This document shows positions 1 through 11,940 of a DNA stretch of 64,000 nt, piece by piece (the first letter of the stretch is position 1; every line of letters starts with the position of its first letter). Below the pieces are notes generated by a model. It searched no databases, was not told the origin of the DNA, and saw only the letters and a list, made by a program, of their open reading frames with translations. This DNA is from Riptortus pedestris. Taxonomy: Eukaryota > Arthropoda > Insecta > Hemiptera > Alydidae. The translations under genes and the position numbers were made by a program. The stretch spans positions 142,006,501 through 142,070,500 of the forward strand of contig CM032232.1 in NCBI GenBank assembly GCA_019009955.1, in the 5' to 3' direction.

Positions 1-129
1 TGTAGGTTACATAATATTAATGTAACATTTTTCCTTCTTTAAAATTTCTACTTTCTGTTTTTTTTTTGTTTTTTTTCTGTATTCGTTTCATATACGATTT
101 TAATTAACAGTTGATCTGTTTTGTTACAG

Positions 130-199
130 GTGAGTTGCGAATTCCTACAAAAATAGCTGCCTACAATGGTTCGGGTAACTGCGGACAATGTTCAACCAG
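130..199 (+). CDS. Weak candidate internal exon, unknown product
   Basis: A pyrimidine-rich acceptor-like tract ends in AG at 128-129, and a CAG/GT donor-like site follows at 199/200. Between them one frame (phase 2 in, phase 2 out) is open for 22 codons and reads ELRIPTKIAAYNGSGNCGQC plus two residues. I do not recognise the peptide. Its exit phase does not fit direct splicing to the glypican exon at 51868. The same bases (CAG followed by GTGAGT at 130) also look like a strong donor, so the reading is ambiguous and chance is quite possible. Confidence 0.2.
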
Positions 200-516
200 G
201 TTTATTTACCTAAGTTACCCATCAATATTATTAAAAATAAAACCCTTTTCTTCAATGACTCCCTAAAGTGCGTTAATTATTAAATTGGATTTTTATTTTT
301 AAGCCCTTTCTGATAGATTGAATGAATTGATAACAATTTCTATTCAGAGTTGGTATTCTGAGAAGTGGAAATGACTTCTAATGTAGGTAGATGAATGAAA
401 TGGCTACGCTTCCACTGTAACAATTTATTACAACGGCAGAGCGCTTTCGATGCAGTGCATCATCCTCAGTGCCCGGAGGTTGACCTGACGGCTCTTGGAG
501 CTAGGCTGGTCTTTTG

Positions 517-651
517 AGCAGATTTCCCTTAATGGAAATCAGCTATTGAGGTCGTACGCATGACGCGATTTTCCATACCATCGATCCAATGTCCATCGAC
601 CCTACTCAGGAGCTGACGAAAATGAGGTCCGTTAAAGATTATATAAATATA

Positions 652-717
<66 letters not shown>

Positions 718-1367
718 ACTGTTAACGCTCTAGCGGTCGCAATTTTTGTTTGATCGTTACGAAACTCAATATTTAACCGTTTTATGTAAAAAGACTGATC
801 AAGTTCGTTAATGGCTGAAATCAGACTAAAGGGAGGGGGGGTTAGAGGGGGGGATTTTCGAAAAAATATTCCGTTATTAGCATCGGATCGAAAGATTGTG
901 TAGAACCAATCTTATTGCAAAATTAAATTTACTATAAATATTGTTATATACATTTATTCTCTATCGTGAATATTAACCGAGATATTTGCATTTTTATGAA
1001 GTATGTGGTTCGTATTATGTCGGCCATCTTCGTCAATTCTCGGCTCAGGCGGAACTTCTTCTAACCTGTCGTTTTTAACCTTACCTTCCTTACCTTCTTT
1101 ACTTTGTGAGATTTATGCAAATACGTTCTGTTCATCCGCCCCCCCCCCGTCTTTAGTTCTTGGACTACTAAAATTTGAGTTATTAAAATATAAATTATTC
1201 TTACAATTCAGAAGCCGTTTAAGTTGGGAATTTATTTTAATTTACTGAAAGATTTCTCATTATCTAATCACGGTGGTATTGTGTTACTAGTGTGCAGATT
1301 TCTCTATTGTAAAACTTCACGTTGGAAAATCTGCTTAATCTACGTAGCCCCTGCGTGACGGACTTTT
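517..1367 (+). mobile_element. HINE-like element copy 1 (subfamily A)
   Basis: Near full length. The 5' motif AGCAGATTTCCCTTAATGG is at 517, followed by the conserved 5' block, (AT)n at about 645-714, a core containing the CTCTAGCGGTCGC motif, and a C-rich run at 1138-1149. The 3' end is a subterminal hairpin (GCAGATTTC...GAAAATCTGC), the terminal hairpin CGTAGCCCCTGCG and GACGGACTTTT. It is inserted in the fold-back element. The 81-codon frame at 1003-1248 is noncoding element sequence. Confidence 0.8.
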
Positions 1368-1584
1368 CATAGCTGTCGGTGGAGACCGTCGTCACTGGCT
1401 GATGATCGAGTACAGCTGGCATTGTGCTTTCGATGCGATGGCACCATCTTCAAGCCCTCAAAAATTTAATTCCTAATGTAATTTCTCTTGACGGGCTAGA
1501 AGATGATGCCATCGCATCTACAGCACAATGCCTGCTGTACTCAACCACCAGCCAGTGACGACGGTCTCCACCGAAAGCTATGAC
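1368..1584. repeat. 90-bp-arm palindrome
   Basis: Arms 1368-1458 and 1493-1584 are inverted copies (for example GGTGGAGACCGTCGTCACTG on the left and its complement on the right) separated by 34 bases. It lies in the right half of the fold-back-like element and begins immediately after the inserted HINE copy. Such an arm can form a strong cruciform or hairpin. Confidence 0.8.
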
Positions 1585-1891
1585 AACAGTATCATTTATA
1601 TTGGCGGTTCTAACCCTTTATTTGAATTACTAGACTGGTCTAGTTGGAACTACGTCTGGTATAGAGTCTAGTATCCAGGACTTTCGGGCACTGCATCGAA
1701 AGTCCTCTGCCGTTTTAATAAATTGTTACAGTGGAAGCGTAGCCATTTCTTTCATCTACCAACATTAAATTTCTATTCTAATTATGCGTTTATTTATTTA
1801 AGAAGAAGCAATAGTGTTTATAGACTCCGTAGTTATAATGTAAAAAACTTTCTTTCCGGACTCCATAATATTCTTTCCAATATCCATAATT

Positions 1892-2009
1892 AGCAGATTT
1901 CCCTTAAGGGAAATCAGATATTGAGGTCGTACTCATGATGCGAGTTTCGAAAAATTTCTTCAAATGTCCATCAATCCTACCCAGGAGATGACGAAAATGA
2001 GGTCCGTTC

Positions 2010-2077
<68 letters not shown>

Positions 2078-2620
2078 CTGTTAACGCTCTAGCGGTCGCA
2101 ATTTTTGTTTGATCGTTACCAAACTCATAATTTAATCGTTTTATGTAAAAAGGAAGATCAAGTTCGTTAATGGCTGAAATCGGACCAGTGGGAGGGGGGG
2201 TTTAGAGGGGGGATTTTTGAAAATTCAAAATATCTCCGTTATTATGCGTCGGATCGAAAAATTGTATAGAATAAATCTTATTGCAAATTAAATTTACTAT
2301 AAATATTGTTCTATACATTTATTCTGTATCTTGAATATTAACCGAGATATTTGCATTTGTATTCTGCGTGTGGTCACCAGTAGGCTATGTTCGGACTTTC
2401 CGCCGAGAGCTCTGGCGGCCGTTTCTATAACTATTCGTCCCTCGTGAATAGGTTTAGAGGTTAGGTTAACTTTTTTTTGGGGCTAGAAACTACTGGGTTA
2501 TTACGCCCTAAATAATGTTTTAGGTTTAGAGGTTTCTTACTACTACAGTTGTTATTAGGCAGATTTCTCTATTGTAAAACTTCTCGTGGGAAATCTGCTT
2601 AGTATACGCAGCCTCTTCAA
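1892..2620 (+). mobile_element. HINE-like element copy 2
   Basis: It starts AGCAGATTTCCCTTAAGGG, with the 5' block, (AT)n at about 2017-2072 and the CTAGCGGTCGC core. A short 3' module contains GCCGAGAGCTCTGGCGGCC and the subterminal GCAGATTTCTC...GGGAAATCTGC hairpin at about 2561-2601. The terminal hairpin is damaged (GCAGCCTCTTCAAG), so the 3' end is approximate. Confidence 0.75.
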
Positions 2621-3743
2621 GTAGCAGAGAAAAATAAAAGTTGATTTTTCCCAAAATTCCTGTTAAATTGCCAACTTGATAAAATAAATAATTTTTAACT
2701 AACTACCAATTATAAAAATTGTTAACTTTAACTAATTACAATGGTTTAAAAGAGAATAAAAACGGTAATTCTAAATGTCTTCATTATTATGGTGGATCGA
2801 AAAATTGCAAAAAAGCTATCTGGCTGCAAATTTAATGGTCAATAAAATTTATTAAGAACATTAAATGTTGTTTCCCTTTCTTGAATATTAACCGAGAATC
2901 CTGCATTTTTAAATTTTCTGCCAGTAAACCCCCACTTTTATACTCATCGTTCTTCATCAGTTAGCGAGTATGTGATGAAAATTCTCACTCCAAGCTTAAA
3001 TAGCAAATATTGCTTTTAACTTTACTTCATGAGATACATGCAAATATGTTGTGTGCTAACGTCATCTTTTAAGAGTGTTTATAAATAAAGAATATATTGT
3101 GATATGGAGTGCTAAGCTTATGCAACTTTTTATTAATATCCCTACTGCTGACGAAATGAAAAAGTATGACATATTACTGTGCAAAAATAGAATTTTAATT
3201 GTATGGCTTCAAAGGGCAGTGGCCATTTTAAGGAAATATTTTAATAATGCCTATTTAATATCAAATCCATTTTCATCCTATTTAATTATATTCGAGCACC
3301 TTTTCAAATTAAAAATAATATTGATTATTAATTATTATATAAGGTTATAATATTAACCTTAAGGAAAACTATTTCCTTTTCTACTTTTCTCCACACTGCA
3401 ACGACCCTGCAGTGAAAAACGATTTCACATGTTTTAAGGTTATTAGATATGACTTGCCACGAAATCGCCCTGATAAGAATGAATAACGTTTTGTATATAA
3501 TTCAATCCATATAACTGACCCTTTTATGAAGCATTATTTACGTAATTAACATAGACTTGAATTTATATGCAAATGCAAAAGTTTAATTTATATGTATAAA
3601 GGAAATGGAATTTTAATAGGTTTCTAACGACCATTATTAAGCATTAATTATTAGTGGAAGAATAAATTTATGAAACCATAAAAATATGAAATATATCTAA
3701 TTATCCCATAAAAACACAAGAAAATTATTATTTTAAATGTATT
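2621..3743. other. AT-rich DNA with a degraded HINE core fragment
   Basis: About 2740-3060 keeps recognisable pieces of the subfamily B core (GGATCGAAAAATTG, TTGAATATTAACCGAGA, CAGTAAACCCCCAC) but no ends. The rest is AT-rich. The 91-codon frame at 3075-3350 has no recognisable domain and looks like chance. Confidence 0.5.
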
Positions 3744-3956
3744 CGTTACGTCCACTTTCTGCTACTTCGGCTAATTGTGACGGGTTGGTTATCTACCAGT
3801 TTACCACCTTTATCTAGCCAGACTGAGACTAAGGATTTTATTTAATGAGTTCGTCACGTATCAAAGCCCTATCGCCCAGGCGGGAATCGAACTCGCCACT
3901 CTAGGTTTACCATGGAGTTTACATTAAATGCCTTAACTCATGCTAATCTAACCCCC
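3744..3956 (-). mobile_element. tRNA-derived SINE copy a
   Basis: On the minus strand this carries a diverged tRNA-like head with a B-box-like stretch (GAGTTCGATTCCCGCC, at about 3880-3900 on the plus strand), followed by the SINE body with GGTAACC/GATAACC blocks and ACGT at its 3' end. It belongs to the same family as the copies at 7631, 18379, 28263, 37500, 41781 and 46065. It is diverged and the ends are approximate. Confidence 0.7.
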
Positions 3957-4223
3957 TATAATGAATTTATTCCTTTAATGTAATTATTTTAATACACACA
4001 CACATACAAGTATATATATATATATATATATATATGCAAGTACCTAAATGAATCTAATAATGAGTTCTTTAAGGTTAAAAGTAAACAATGAAACTACCAT
4101 ATTAAACAATGTTTTAGCTGATTTCCCTTCAGGGGCGATTTTCAACATTTTTCTTCAAATGTCCATCGATCCTACTTAGTAGATGACAAGAATGGGGGTA
4201 GGTCCGTTTAAAATTGTGTGTAC

Positions 4224-4284
<61 letters not shown>

Positions 4285-4337
4285 CCTGTTACTAAACTTG
4301 ATATATAATCGTTCTACATAAAATTTCGTTCGTTATC

Positions 4338-4545
4338 TAAAATGAATTTAAAATAATTGATATTTAGATCAGATATAAAACTCATGTATCAGCGGAGTTG
4401 CATACTCAATATGAGTTACTGAACAACGTAAGTCATGAATTGCATTATGGCGGGAAGGGGGAAAAACCTTCAGTTTTGCTAGACAAAGAGACATATTTAC
4501 TTTACATATATTCAAAGAGTTTATAAAGAGCTCAGCAAACATACA

Positions 4546-4611
<66 letters not shown>

Positions 4612-5007
4612 CGCAGACAAAACATTCACAAAAGGACTAGAATCGCAGCATACATTTATTAGAAAATTATAAAATCTCTTTTAAAATGCAAGTATTAACT
4701 GTGAGTATTGTATATTCAAATTTTTGAGTATATGTTAAGGTCTTTTAGAAGTTGTAGTATAGTGGGTATGTATGGGCTACCTTCAGTGAGTAAGTCATGT
4801 AGGTCGTGGGGTATCTGCAAATGATCTCGTCTCTTGCAGTCTGTCAGTATGTGTTTTATTGTAAGAGTCAAATTGCATACATGGCATTTGGGCTGCTTTC
4901 TTTTTTTCATTAAAAAGCTATGAGTAAGGCGAGACTGGCCAATTTTATACAGTTTTTTTCCCCCGAGCAACATCGCCACAGCTGTGAAGCTCCAAATAAA
5001 TAAATAA
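4338..5007 (-). mobile_element. I-clade-like LINE fragment with 5' inversion
   Basis: It is flanked by a perfect 10-bp duplication GTTCGTTATC (4328-4337 and 5008-5017). The right end on the plus strand is a LINE tail (ATCGCC...GAAGCTC followed by AAATAAATAAATAA) like the tail at 41083-41126. The bulk (about 4338-4960) lies on the minus strand and encodes an ORF2 C-terminus at about 4716-4952: RLTHSFLM, then CHVC...HILTDC, the usual C-terminal cysteine-histidine motif. Opposite orientation of tail and body between one duplication is the signature of a twin-primed (5'-inverted) insertion. A (CA)n run lies in the 3'UTR part at about 4549-4608. Confidence 0.7.
4716..4952 (-). pseudogene. LINE ORF2 C-terminal fragment
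   Basis: The open minus-strand frame encodes the end of a non-LTR retrotransposon ORF2, just downstream of the RNase H domain: GQSRLTHSFLMKK, then CHVCNLTLTIKHILTDC, matching RLRIGHSLLTHGHLM and CRHCNETLTVRHILTDC at 40482-40727. The reverse transcriptase and RNase H are absent, so it is a 5'-truncated, non-functional remnant. The frame extends upstream to 4979 only by reading antisense through the LINE tail. Confidence 0.75.
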
Positions 5008-5745
5008 GTTCGTTATCAGCTGAAATCGATCCGGGGGGTGGGGGGGGTGATTAGAGGTGGTGAATTTCGAAAATTCTTAATAGCTTCGTTATTATGCGTG
5101 TACCAATCTCATTGCAAATGTAATGTTGTAATGTAAAGTTTTTCAATATCTTGATTATTTACTCAGATATTTGCATTTTTAGGTTTTTGGTATTTAGTAA
5201 ACCCCTACTCTTACTCATCTCATACTAACAACATGCTATTATCTTATGAAGGTCTTTATTTGAATCTTAAATACCAAATATTGTTCTCATTGGACTTTTA
5301 CTTTTTCAAATAAATGAAAATACGTAACGCAAATGGGAAATCTGCTTAGTTAGCGTAGCCCTTTCGTGACAGAGTTTTTATTCTGTTTACCATTTCTTTC
5401 CAAGCAATTGAAATTGAAGAAGCCTTCAGATTTCTGTGCCAATTTATCAAACATTTATGCCTCTCGAATCTGTCAATTAACTTTTAATAGCGTTTGGATA
5501 GTTTCTGTTTTAATAGTTTGTGTTTAATTTGTTCTTGTTACTTTTTATGTATTCTTTTTATTCCGGTTATTTTATTATTGCCAAGAGTTATATCGCCCGG
5601 CAGTAACTGTAAATATAATAATTAATGACATTTAACAGCTTGGATTTGGTTATTGAAATCGCTCATATTGCGTGACACTAAACAAACAAATAAAGAAAAT
5701 ATATAACTCGAATGTTAAATACTTCCTTAATAGTTTAATTTTACT

Positions 5746-7230
<1,485 letters not shown>

Positions 7231-7897
7231 AACTAAGCAGATTTCCCACGTGCCCCACGTATTTGCATTTACCTCAAAACGGAAAAGATCAATGAAAACA
7301 ATATTTGGTATTTAGACTTCAAATAATATGCTTCATGATATAATACCTTACTGTTAATACGACATGAGTAGGAGTGAGGGTTTACTGGTGAACGAAAACT
7401 AAAAAATGTAAATATCTCGGTTAATAATGAAGATACAACAAAAACTTACATAACAAAATTTATGGAACATTAAGATTGGTTCTATTCAATTTTTAGATCC
7501 GACGCATAATAACGTACATATTAAGAATTCTCGAAATTCCTCCCCTCTGACTGGTCAGATATTGGACATTAACGATCTTGATATTTCTTTTGACATAAAA
7601 CGATTAAATGTCGAGTTTTTTTTAAATTTTACGTCCACTTTATGCAACTAGGCTAATCGGGAAGGGTTATCTACAGGTTACCATCCTTTTCTAGCCAGGG
7701 TGGGCCTAAGGAGTTTATTTAATGAGGCCGTCATTAAATAAATTTCTACTGCCCAGGGCGGGATTCGAACCCGCCACTCTAGGTCTGCCATGCGAGATTA
7801 GGACCAACGCCCTAACTCGCACGGTCAACCCGAGCCCCAAAAATGTCGAGTTTGGTAAAGATTAAACAAGAAATGCTGCCGCAAGAGCGGTAACAGG

Positions 7898-7981
<84 letters not shown>

Positions 7982-8329
7982 CACACACACACACACACAC
8001 AATTTTGAACGGACTAGAAAAATTGTATAGAGCTAATCCTATTGCAAATAAAATGTTCTATAAATGCTTTTATGTCTATTTTTTTCACTATCTTGAACAT
8101 AAACCGAGATACTTTCATTTTATAATTTTTGGCCTTAAAAAACTCAGCCCCCTCCCCTCCTACTCATGTCATATTAACACTAAGCTGTAATATTATAAAG
8201 CACATTATTAAAAGCATAAATAAAATAAATATTGTTCTCATTGAAATTTTACTTTTTGAGACAAATGCAAATGCGTAACGCATTTGGGAAATCTACTTAG
8301 TTAACGCAGCCCCTGCGTGACGGACTTTT
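7231..8329. mobile_element. Inverted composite of two HINE-like copies (copies 5 and 6)
   Basis: The left half is a minus-strand subfamily B copy starting at the subterminal motif ACTAAGCAGATTTCCCACGTG (terminal hairpin missing). It runs to (AT)n/(CA)n at about 7901-8000 and GAACGGAC. At about 8014 it switches directly into a plus-strand core (GAAAAATTGTATAGAG) that ends with a normal hairpin and GACGGACTTTT at 8329. Both 3' ends therefore face outward. A SINE (7631-7838) sits in the left half. Confidence 0.7.
7631..7838 (-). mobile_element. tRNA-derived SINE copy b, with target duplication
   Basis: On the minus strand it begins GGGGCTCGGGTTGACCG, has an A-box-like TGACCGTGCGAGTTAGG and a good B box (GGTTCGAATCC), then the family body. 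Flanks carry the 13-bp duplication AAATGTCGAGTTT (7606-7618 and 7841-7853), which is HINE sequence, so it inserted into an existing HINE copy. A short AT-rich tail separates the body from the left duplication. Confidence 0.85.
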
Positions 8330-8484
8330 GGCTTTATAAATGTTGGCAGTAAACAAACTAACATGGAATTCAAACTTTAGGTATTTTGCTACAACATTTA
8401 TTTCCCCAAAAAATGTACTAAATATTATTCATTTATTGACATAGGGGTATAAACATTTCTAGGAACGCTCCTAGGAACAGAAAC

Positions 8485-8528
8485 CTGTAAATCTACTTAG
8501 TTTATGCAGTCCCTGCAGACTGACTTTT
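8485..8528 (+). mobile_element. HINE 3'-end fragment joined head-to-tail to copy 7
   Basis: The 3' terminus (AAATCTACTTAGTTTATGC, hairpin GCAGTCCCTGC, GACTTTT) is followed within two bases by the 5' start of the next copy at 8530. This is a tandem junction. Confidence 0.7.
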
Positions 8529-8529
8529 T

Positions 8530-8650
8530 AGCAGATTTCCTTAAGGGAAATCAGCTATTGAGGTCGTACTCATGACGCGATTTTCGAAATTCTTCTTCAA
8601 ATGTCCATCGACCCTACTCAGCACATGACGAACATGAGGTCCGTTCAAAA

Positions 8651-8704
<54 letters not shown>

Positions 8705-9107
8705 CTGTTACCGCTCTAGCGGTCGCAATTATTGTTTAATCGTTACCAATCTCGATATTTAGTCGTTTACAAGAAAGTTCAAGTTCGTTAACTGCTGAAA
8801 TCGGACCTGGGAGAGGGGGGGGTTTAGAGGGGAGGTTTTTTGAAAATTCAAAATATCTCCGTTACCATACGTCGGATCAAAAAATTGTATAGAACTAATC
8901 TTATTGCAAATTAAATTTACTATAAATATTTTTCTATACATTTATTGTTTATCTTTAATATTAACCGAGATATTTGTATTTTTATTAAATGTGGGTCGAT
9001 AACGAACGTATAGAGAGACGGCTCTCGTATACGGGTAGAGGTCTCTATTGTATTGCTTCACGTGGGAAATCTGCTTAGTTTATGCAGTCCCTGTATGACG
9101 GACTGTT
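8530..9107 (+). mobile_element. HINE-like element copy 7
   Basis: It starts AGCAGATTTCCTTAAGGG and has the 5' block, (AT)n about 8655-8700 and the core. A short 3' module follows with GGGAAATCTGCTTAGTTTATG, hairpin GCAGTCCCTGTATG and GACGGACTGTT. The sequence right after its 3' end is shared with the flank of copy 13 (20030-20203). Confidence 0.8.
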
Positions 9108-9270
9108 ACTAATACTATACTAGGTAACTGCAATAATGACCGTGTAGTATATCGCCCAAGAAAATGTAGTCTAGTCTAGTAAACCAGTTTCACGATTCAT
9201 TTTCAGATCCTGACAGTGAGATACCAATAAGTAGTTAATGAAGGTAAACATTTCTTGAGTTAAGGGACTA
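9108..9270 (+). repeat. Dispersed repeat, inverted partner at 20030-20203
   Basis: About 160 bp (containing TATCGCCCAAGAAAATGTAG and CAGTTTCACGATTCATTTTC) matches the reverse complement of 20030-20203. In both places the homology reaches the 3' end of a HINE copy. The identity of the repeat is unknown. Confidence 0.75.
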
Positions 9271-10379
9271 TACAAGTTTTATTATGCGCCTAGTCGTTGA
9301 CTAGATTCTACAAGATCCTAGATGTCTCAGATTAAATTATTATTGATTCATAACGAAATAAATCCGAAGGTGTCTGTAATCTAATAGTGCCTACCAAACG
9401 TGTCACTGAACTGAAATACTGGAATATATAATTCTAAATTAAAAAGCTTTCTGCCATAATCCAGATGTCCCGTTTGGAATATTAAAAAAGTGTCGCTTTA
9501 AATAAACCGGGCTATTTAGGATTGTAGGAAGTCAGGATTAACACGTTCTGCTGACAGTTTGGATTAGGAGTATGAACGTCATAGGTCGGTAATAGATTCA
9601 AGGGGATGAAGATAAAATTAAATGACACGAAACATTGTGTCTCGTTCCCAGAATCTGTGTAGCTATGGCGTAGGATATTTGTTTGTCACACGCGAAAAAT
9701 CAGCTGTCGTGTCATGATAACGATTGAATTCAATATGTCAACTCTTTTCCAGTAACTCACAGGTGTTACGCGAATTTTAAAGAGTGATTTCGTGGTAAAT
9801 TAATTGTATTCGGATTTATAATGTGTTATTGATTTTAACAAAAATGTCTATAGTGAACTGTATGCACTCGGATCTGGTATACCATTAATTATTGCTGCTT
9901 GCAAAGTCAAACTATTGATGACGCCAACATAAAAGCAGCGAAAAATTATAGCAGTTTAAACAAGAACATTAATATAACAGCAGGAACCCTAATAGAATAT
10001 CTGATCATTAATATACAATTTCCAATATACAAAGCTATATTTCGGTTAAGAACATCCAGTAATTGCAGATTAAAATTTACTACTAAAAACATTCCATTGG
10101 CCCTAAAATTAAATGCTTCATATGTAATTTGGACGATTTCGAAAATATTATCATTTATATTTATATTGTAAATTATATAGCCAATTGTGAGCCAAATATC
10201 TTTATTTTATTTCCAAAGAAAATAAAGAAAGTAATTTTCTCAAAGCACTAAGCAGCAATAACAAACGTAAATTAATAATGTTATATGTGTATCTGATGAA
10301 CATTGGAATGTCTTCCATTTGTCCTTAATGCATGGGGATGATAGTGGCGTGATGTCATTACTAGTGTCGTACAAGTAAG
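9271..10379. other. No recognised gene
   Basis: AT-rich sequence without recognised repeat ends, splice-bounded open frames or known domains. The 90-codon frame at 9899-10171 shows no motif and is probably chance. Confidence 0.4.
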
Positions 10380-10425
10380 TGGGAAATCTGCTTAGTTTAC
10401 TCAGCCCTTGCGTGATGGAGTTTTT

Positions 10426-10545
10426 ATCACATTTCCCTTAAGGGAAATCAGCTATTGAGGTCGTACTCATGACGCGATTTTCGAAAAATTTCTTCAAATG
10501 TCCATCGACATGAGATGACGAAAATGAGGTACGTTCAAATATATA

Positions 10546-10604
<59 letters not shown>

Positions 10605-11230
10605 CTGTTAACACTCTAGCGGTCGCAATTTTTGTTTAATCGTCACCAAACTCGGTATTTAATCGTTTGATGTAAGAAGGAAGATCAAGTAACGGCTGAA
10701 ATCGGACCTGTGGGAGGGGGGGTTTAGAGGGGGGGGATTTCTGAAAACTCGAAATATCTCCATTACTATTCGTCAGATCGAAAAATTGTATAAAACCAAT
10801 TTTATTGCAAATTAAATTTACTATAAATATTGCTATATACATTTATTCTCTATCTTGAATATTAACCAAGATATTTGCATTTTTATGAAGTCGGTGAGAC
10901 ATGTGGTCGGGTATAGTCAGGATTAGGTCGGCCATTTTCGTAACTACTCGGCTCAGGTGGAAGCTCCTTCTAACTTTACCTGTCATTTCTAACCTTACCT
11001 TATCTTCGTTACTTTGTGAGTTTTATGCAAATACGTTCTGTTCATCCGCCCCCCCCTTCTTTAGTTCTTGGACTACTAAAATTTGAGTTATTAAAATATA
11101 AATTATTCTTACAATTCATAAGTCGTTTCAGTTGGGAATTTATTTTAATTAACTGAACGATTTCTCATTACCGTAAAACTTCACATGGGAAATCTGCTTA
11201 GTTTACGCAGCCCCTGCGTGACGGACTTTT
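10426..11230 (+). mobile_element. HINE-like element copy 8 (subfamily A), preceded by a 3'-end fragment
   Basis: A lone 3' end (GGGAAATCTGCTTAGTTTAC, hairpin-like, GGAGTTTT, 10381-10424) abuts the 5' start at 10426 (ATCACATTTCCCTTAAGG). Then follow the 5' block, (AT)n about 10551-10600, the core, a C-rich run at 11050-11056 and a complete 3' end ACGCAGCCCCTGCGTGACGG plus ACTTTT at 11230. Confidence 0.8.
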
Positions 11231-11940
11231 TAGTAGTTGAGTTAAGTACTAGAGTCTAACCGCTCCAACTAAAGAAAGTAGTTAAAGGCTTGCAAAACGG
11301 CCTGATTGAGTCGGCTACTTTTTGCCGGCCGTGATTTTTCTTTTTTTGCCAGCCAAATTCATTTGCGAGGCAACAAAACTATATTACCTCAGACCTAATG
11401 GAGCCCGAGCCTTTGCCCGTATGACCACTGCACCTTGAGCTGCCTCCATCTCACTCAATCACTTTCTCTCTCTCTCTGTCCGGCCACCATGGTTTTGATT
11501 TGTGGTTTTAGCTGCCCCATAATTCCCAGCGCTCCGTACCTCACGTCTTCTTGTTGTCTCGTGGGAAACTATTGGAGCCAATATGAACTTTATATATATA
11601 TATATCTCAGCTGTAGAAGAACCCACCGACTGATCGAATATTAATCGACTCGGACTTCGATTAAAAGCCAGCCATCGATTAAAAGACTCGAAGAAAACTA
11701 CTACCATAATATTTATAATATGTATTTATTACTCTATTAACTTTTATTATTATATTAAGTTCTGCAATCTCTTCTTGTAGGCCGAGCCTCATAAAGCGAC
11801 ATGAACAATTTTTTTTAGATCATGAAGGAATAGGCTTTCTCAAATGGAAATACCTAAGCTTGGGACTAAGATGACCTTTGGTTCCGATGAAGCAATATGG
11901 CGAACACGCCATTCGTCAAATTCTTATATAAATACGTATA
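11231..11940. other. No recognised gene
   Basis: Higher-complexity sequence with short CT and AT runs. It holds short open frames on both strands without recognisable domains, and I could not assign an exon or repeat family. Confidence 0.35.

Larger units (their letters stand above)
379..1767. mobile_element. Fold-back/MITE-like DNA element, split by a HINE copy
   Basis: The ends are inverted repeats of about 80 bp: left arm 379-458 and right arm 1688-1767, starting TAATGTAGGTAGATGAA on the left and TAATGTTGGTAGATGAA on the reverse strand at the right. A TA target duplication would fit. Inside, a second long palindrome has arms 1368-1458 and 1493-1584 around a 34-base loop. A HINE-like copy (517-1367) sits in the left half and accounts for most of the length. 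No transposase is visible, so the superfamily is unresolved. Confidence 0.65.
4116..5379 (+). mobile_element. HINE-like element copy 3, interrupted by a LINE
   Basis: The 5' part (AGCTGATTTCCCTTCAGG at 4116, 5' block, (AT)n about 4225-4281) continues after a LINE insertion with AGCTGAAATCGATCC at about 5015 and the subfamily B core. It ends with GGGAAATCTGCTTAGTTAGC and a degraded terminal hairpin at about 5379. The two halves join logically at the LINE target duplication. Confidence 0.75.

Noticed and set aside
7740..7838. tRNA gene suggested by A and B box motifs
   Set aside because: The same head plus body and tail recurs seven times with target duplications and no proper acceptor stem was seen. 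It is a SINE.
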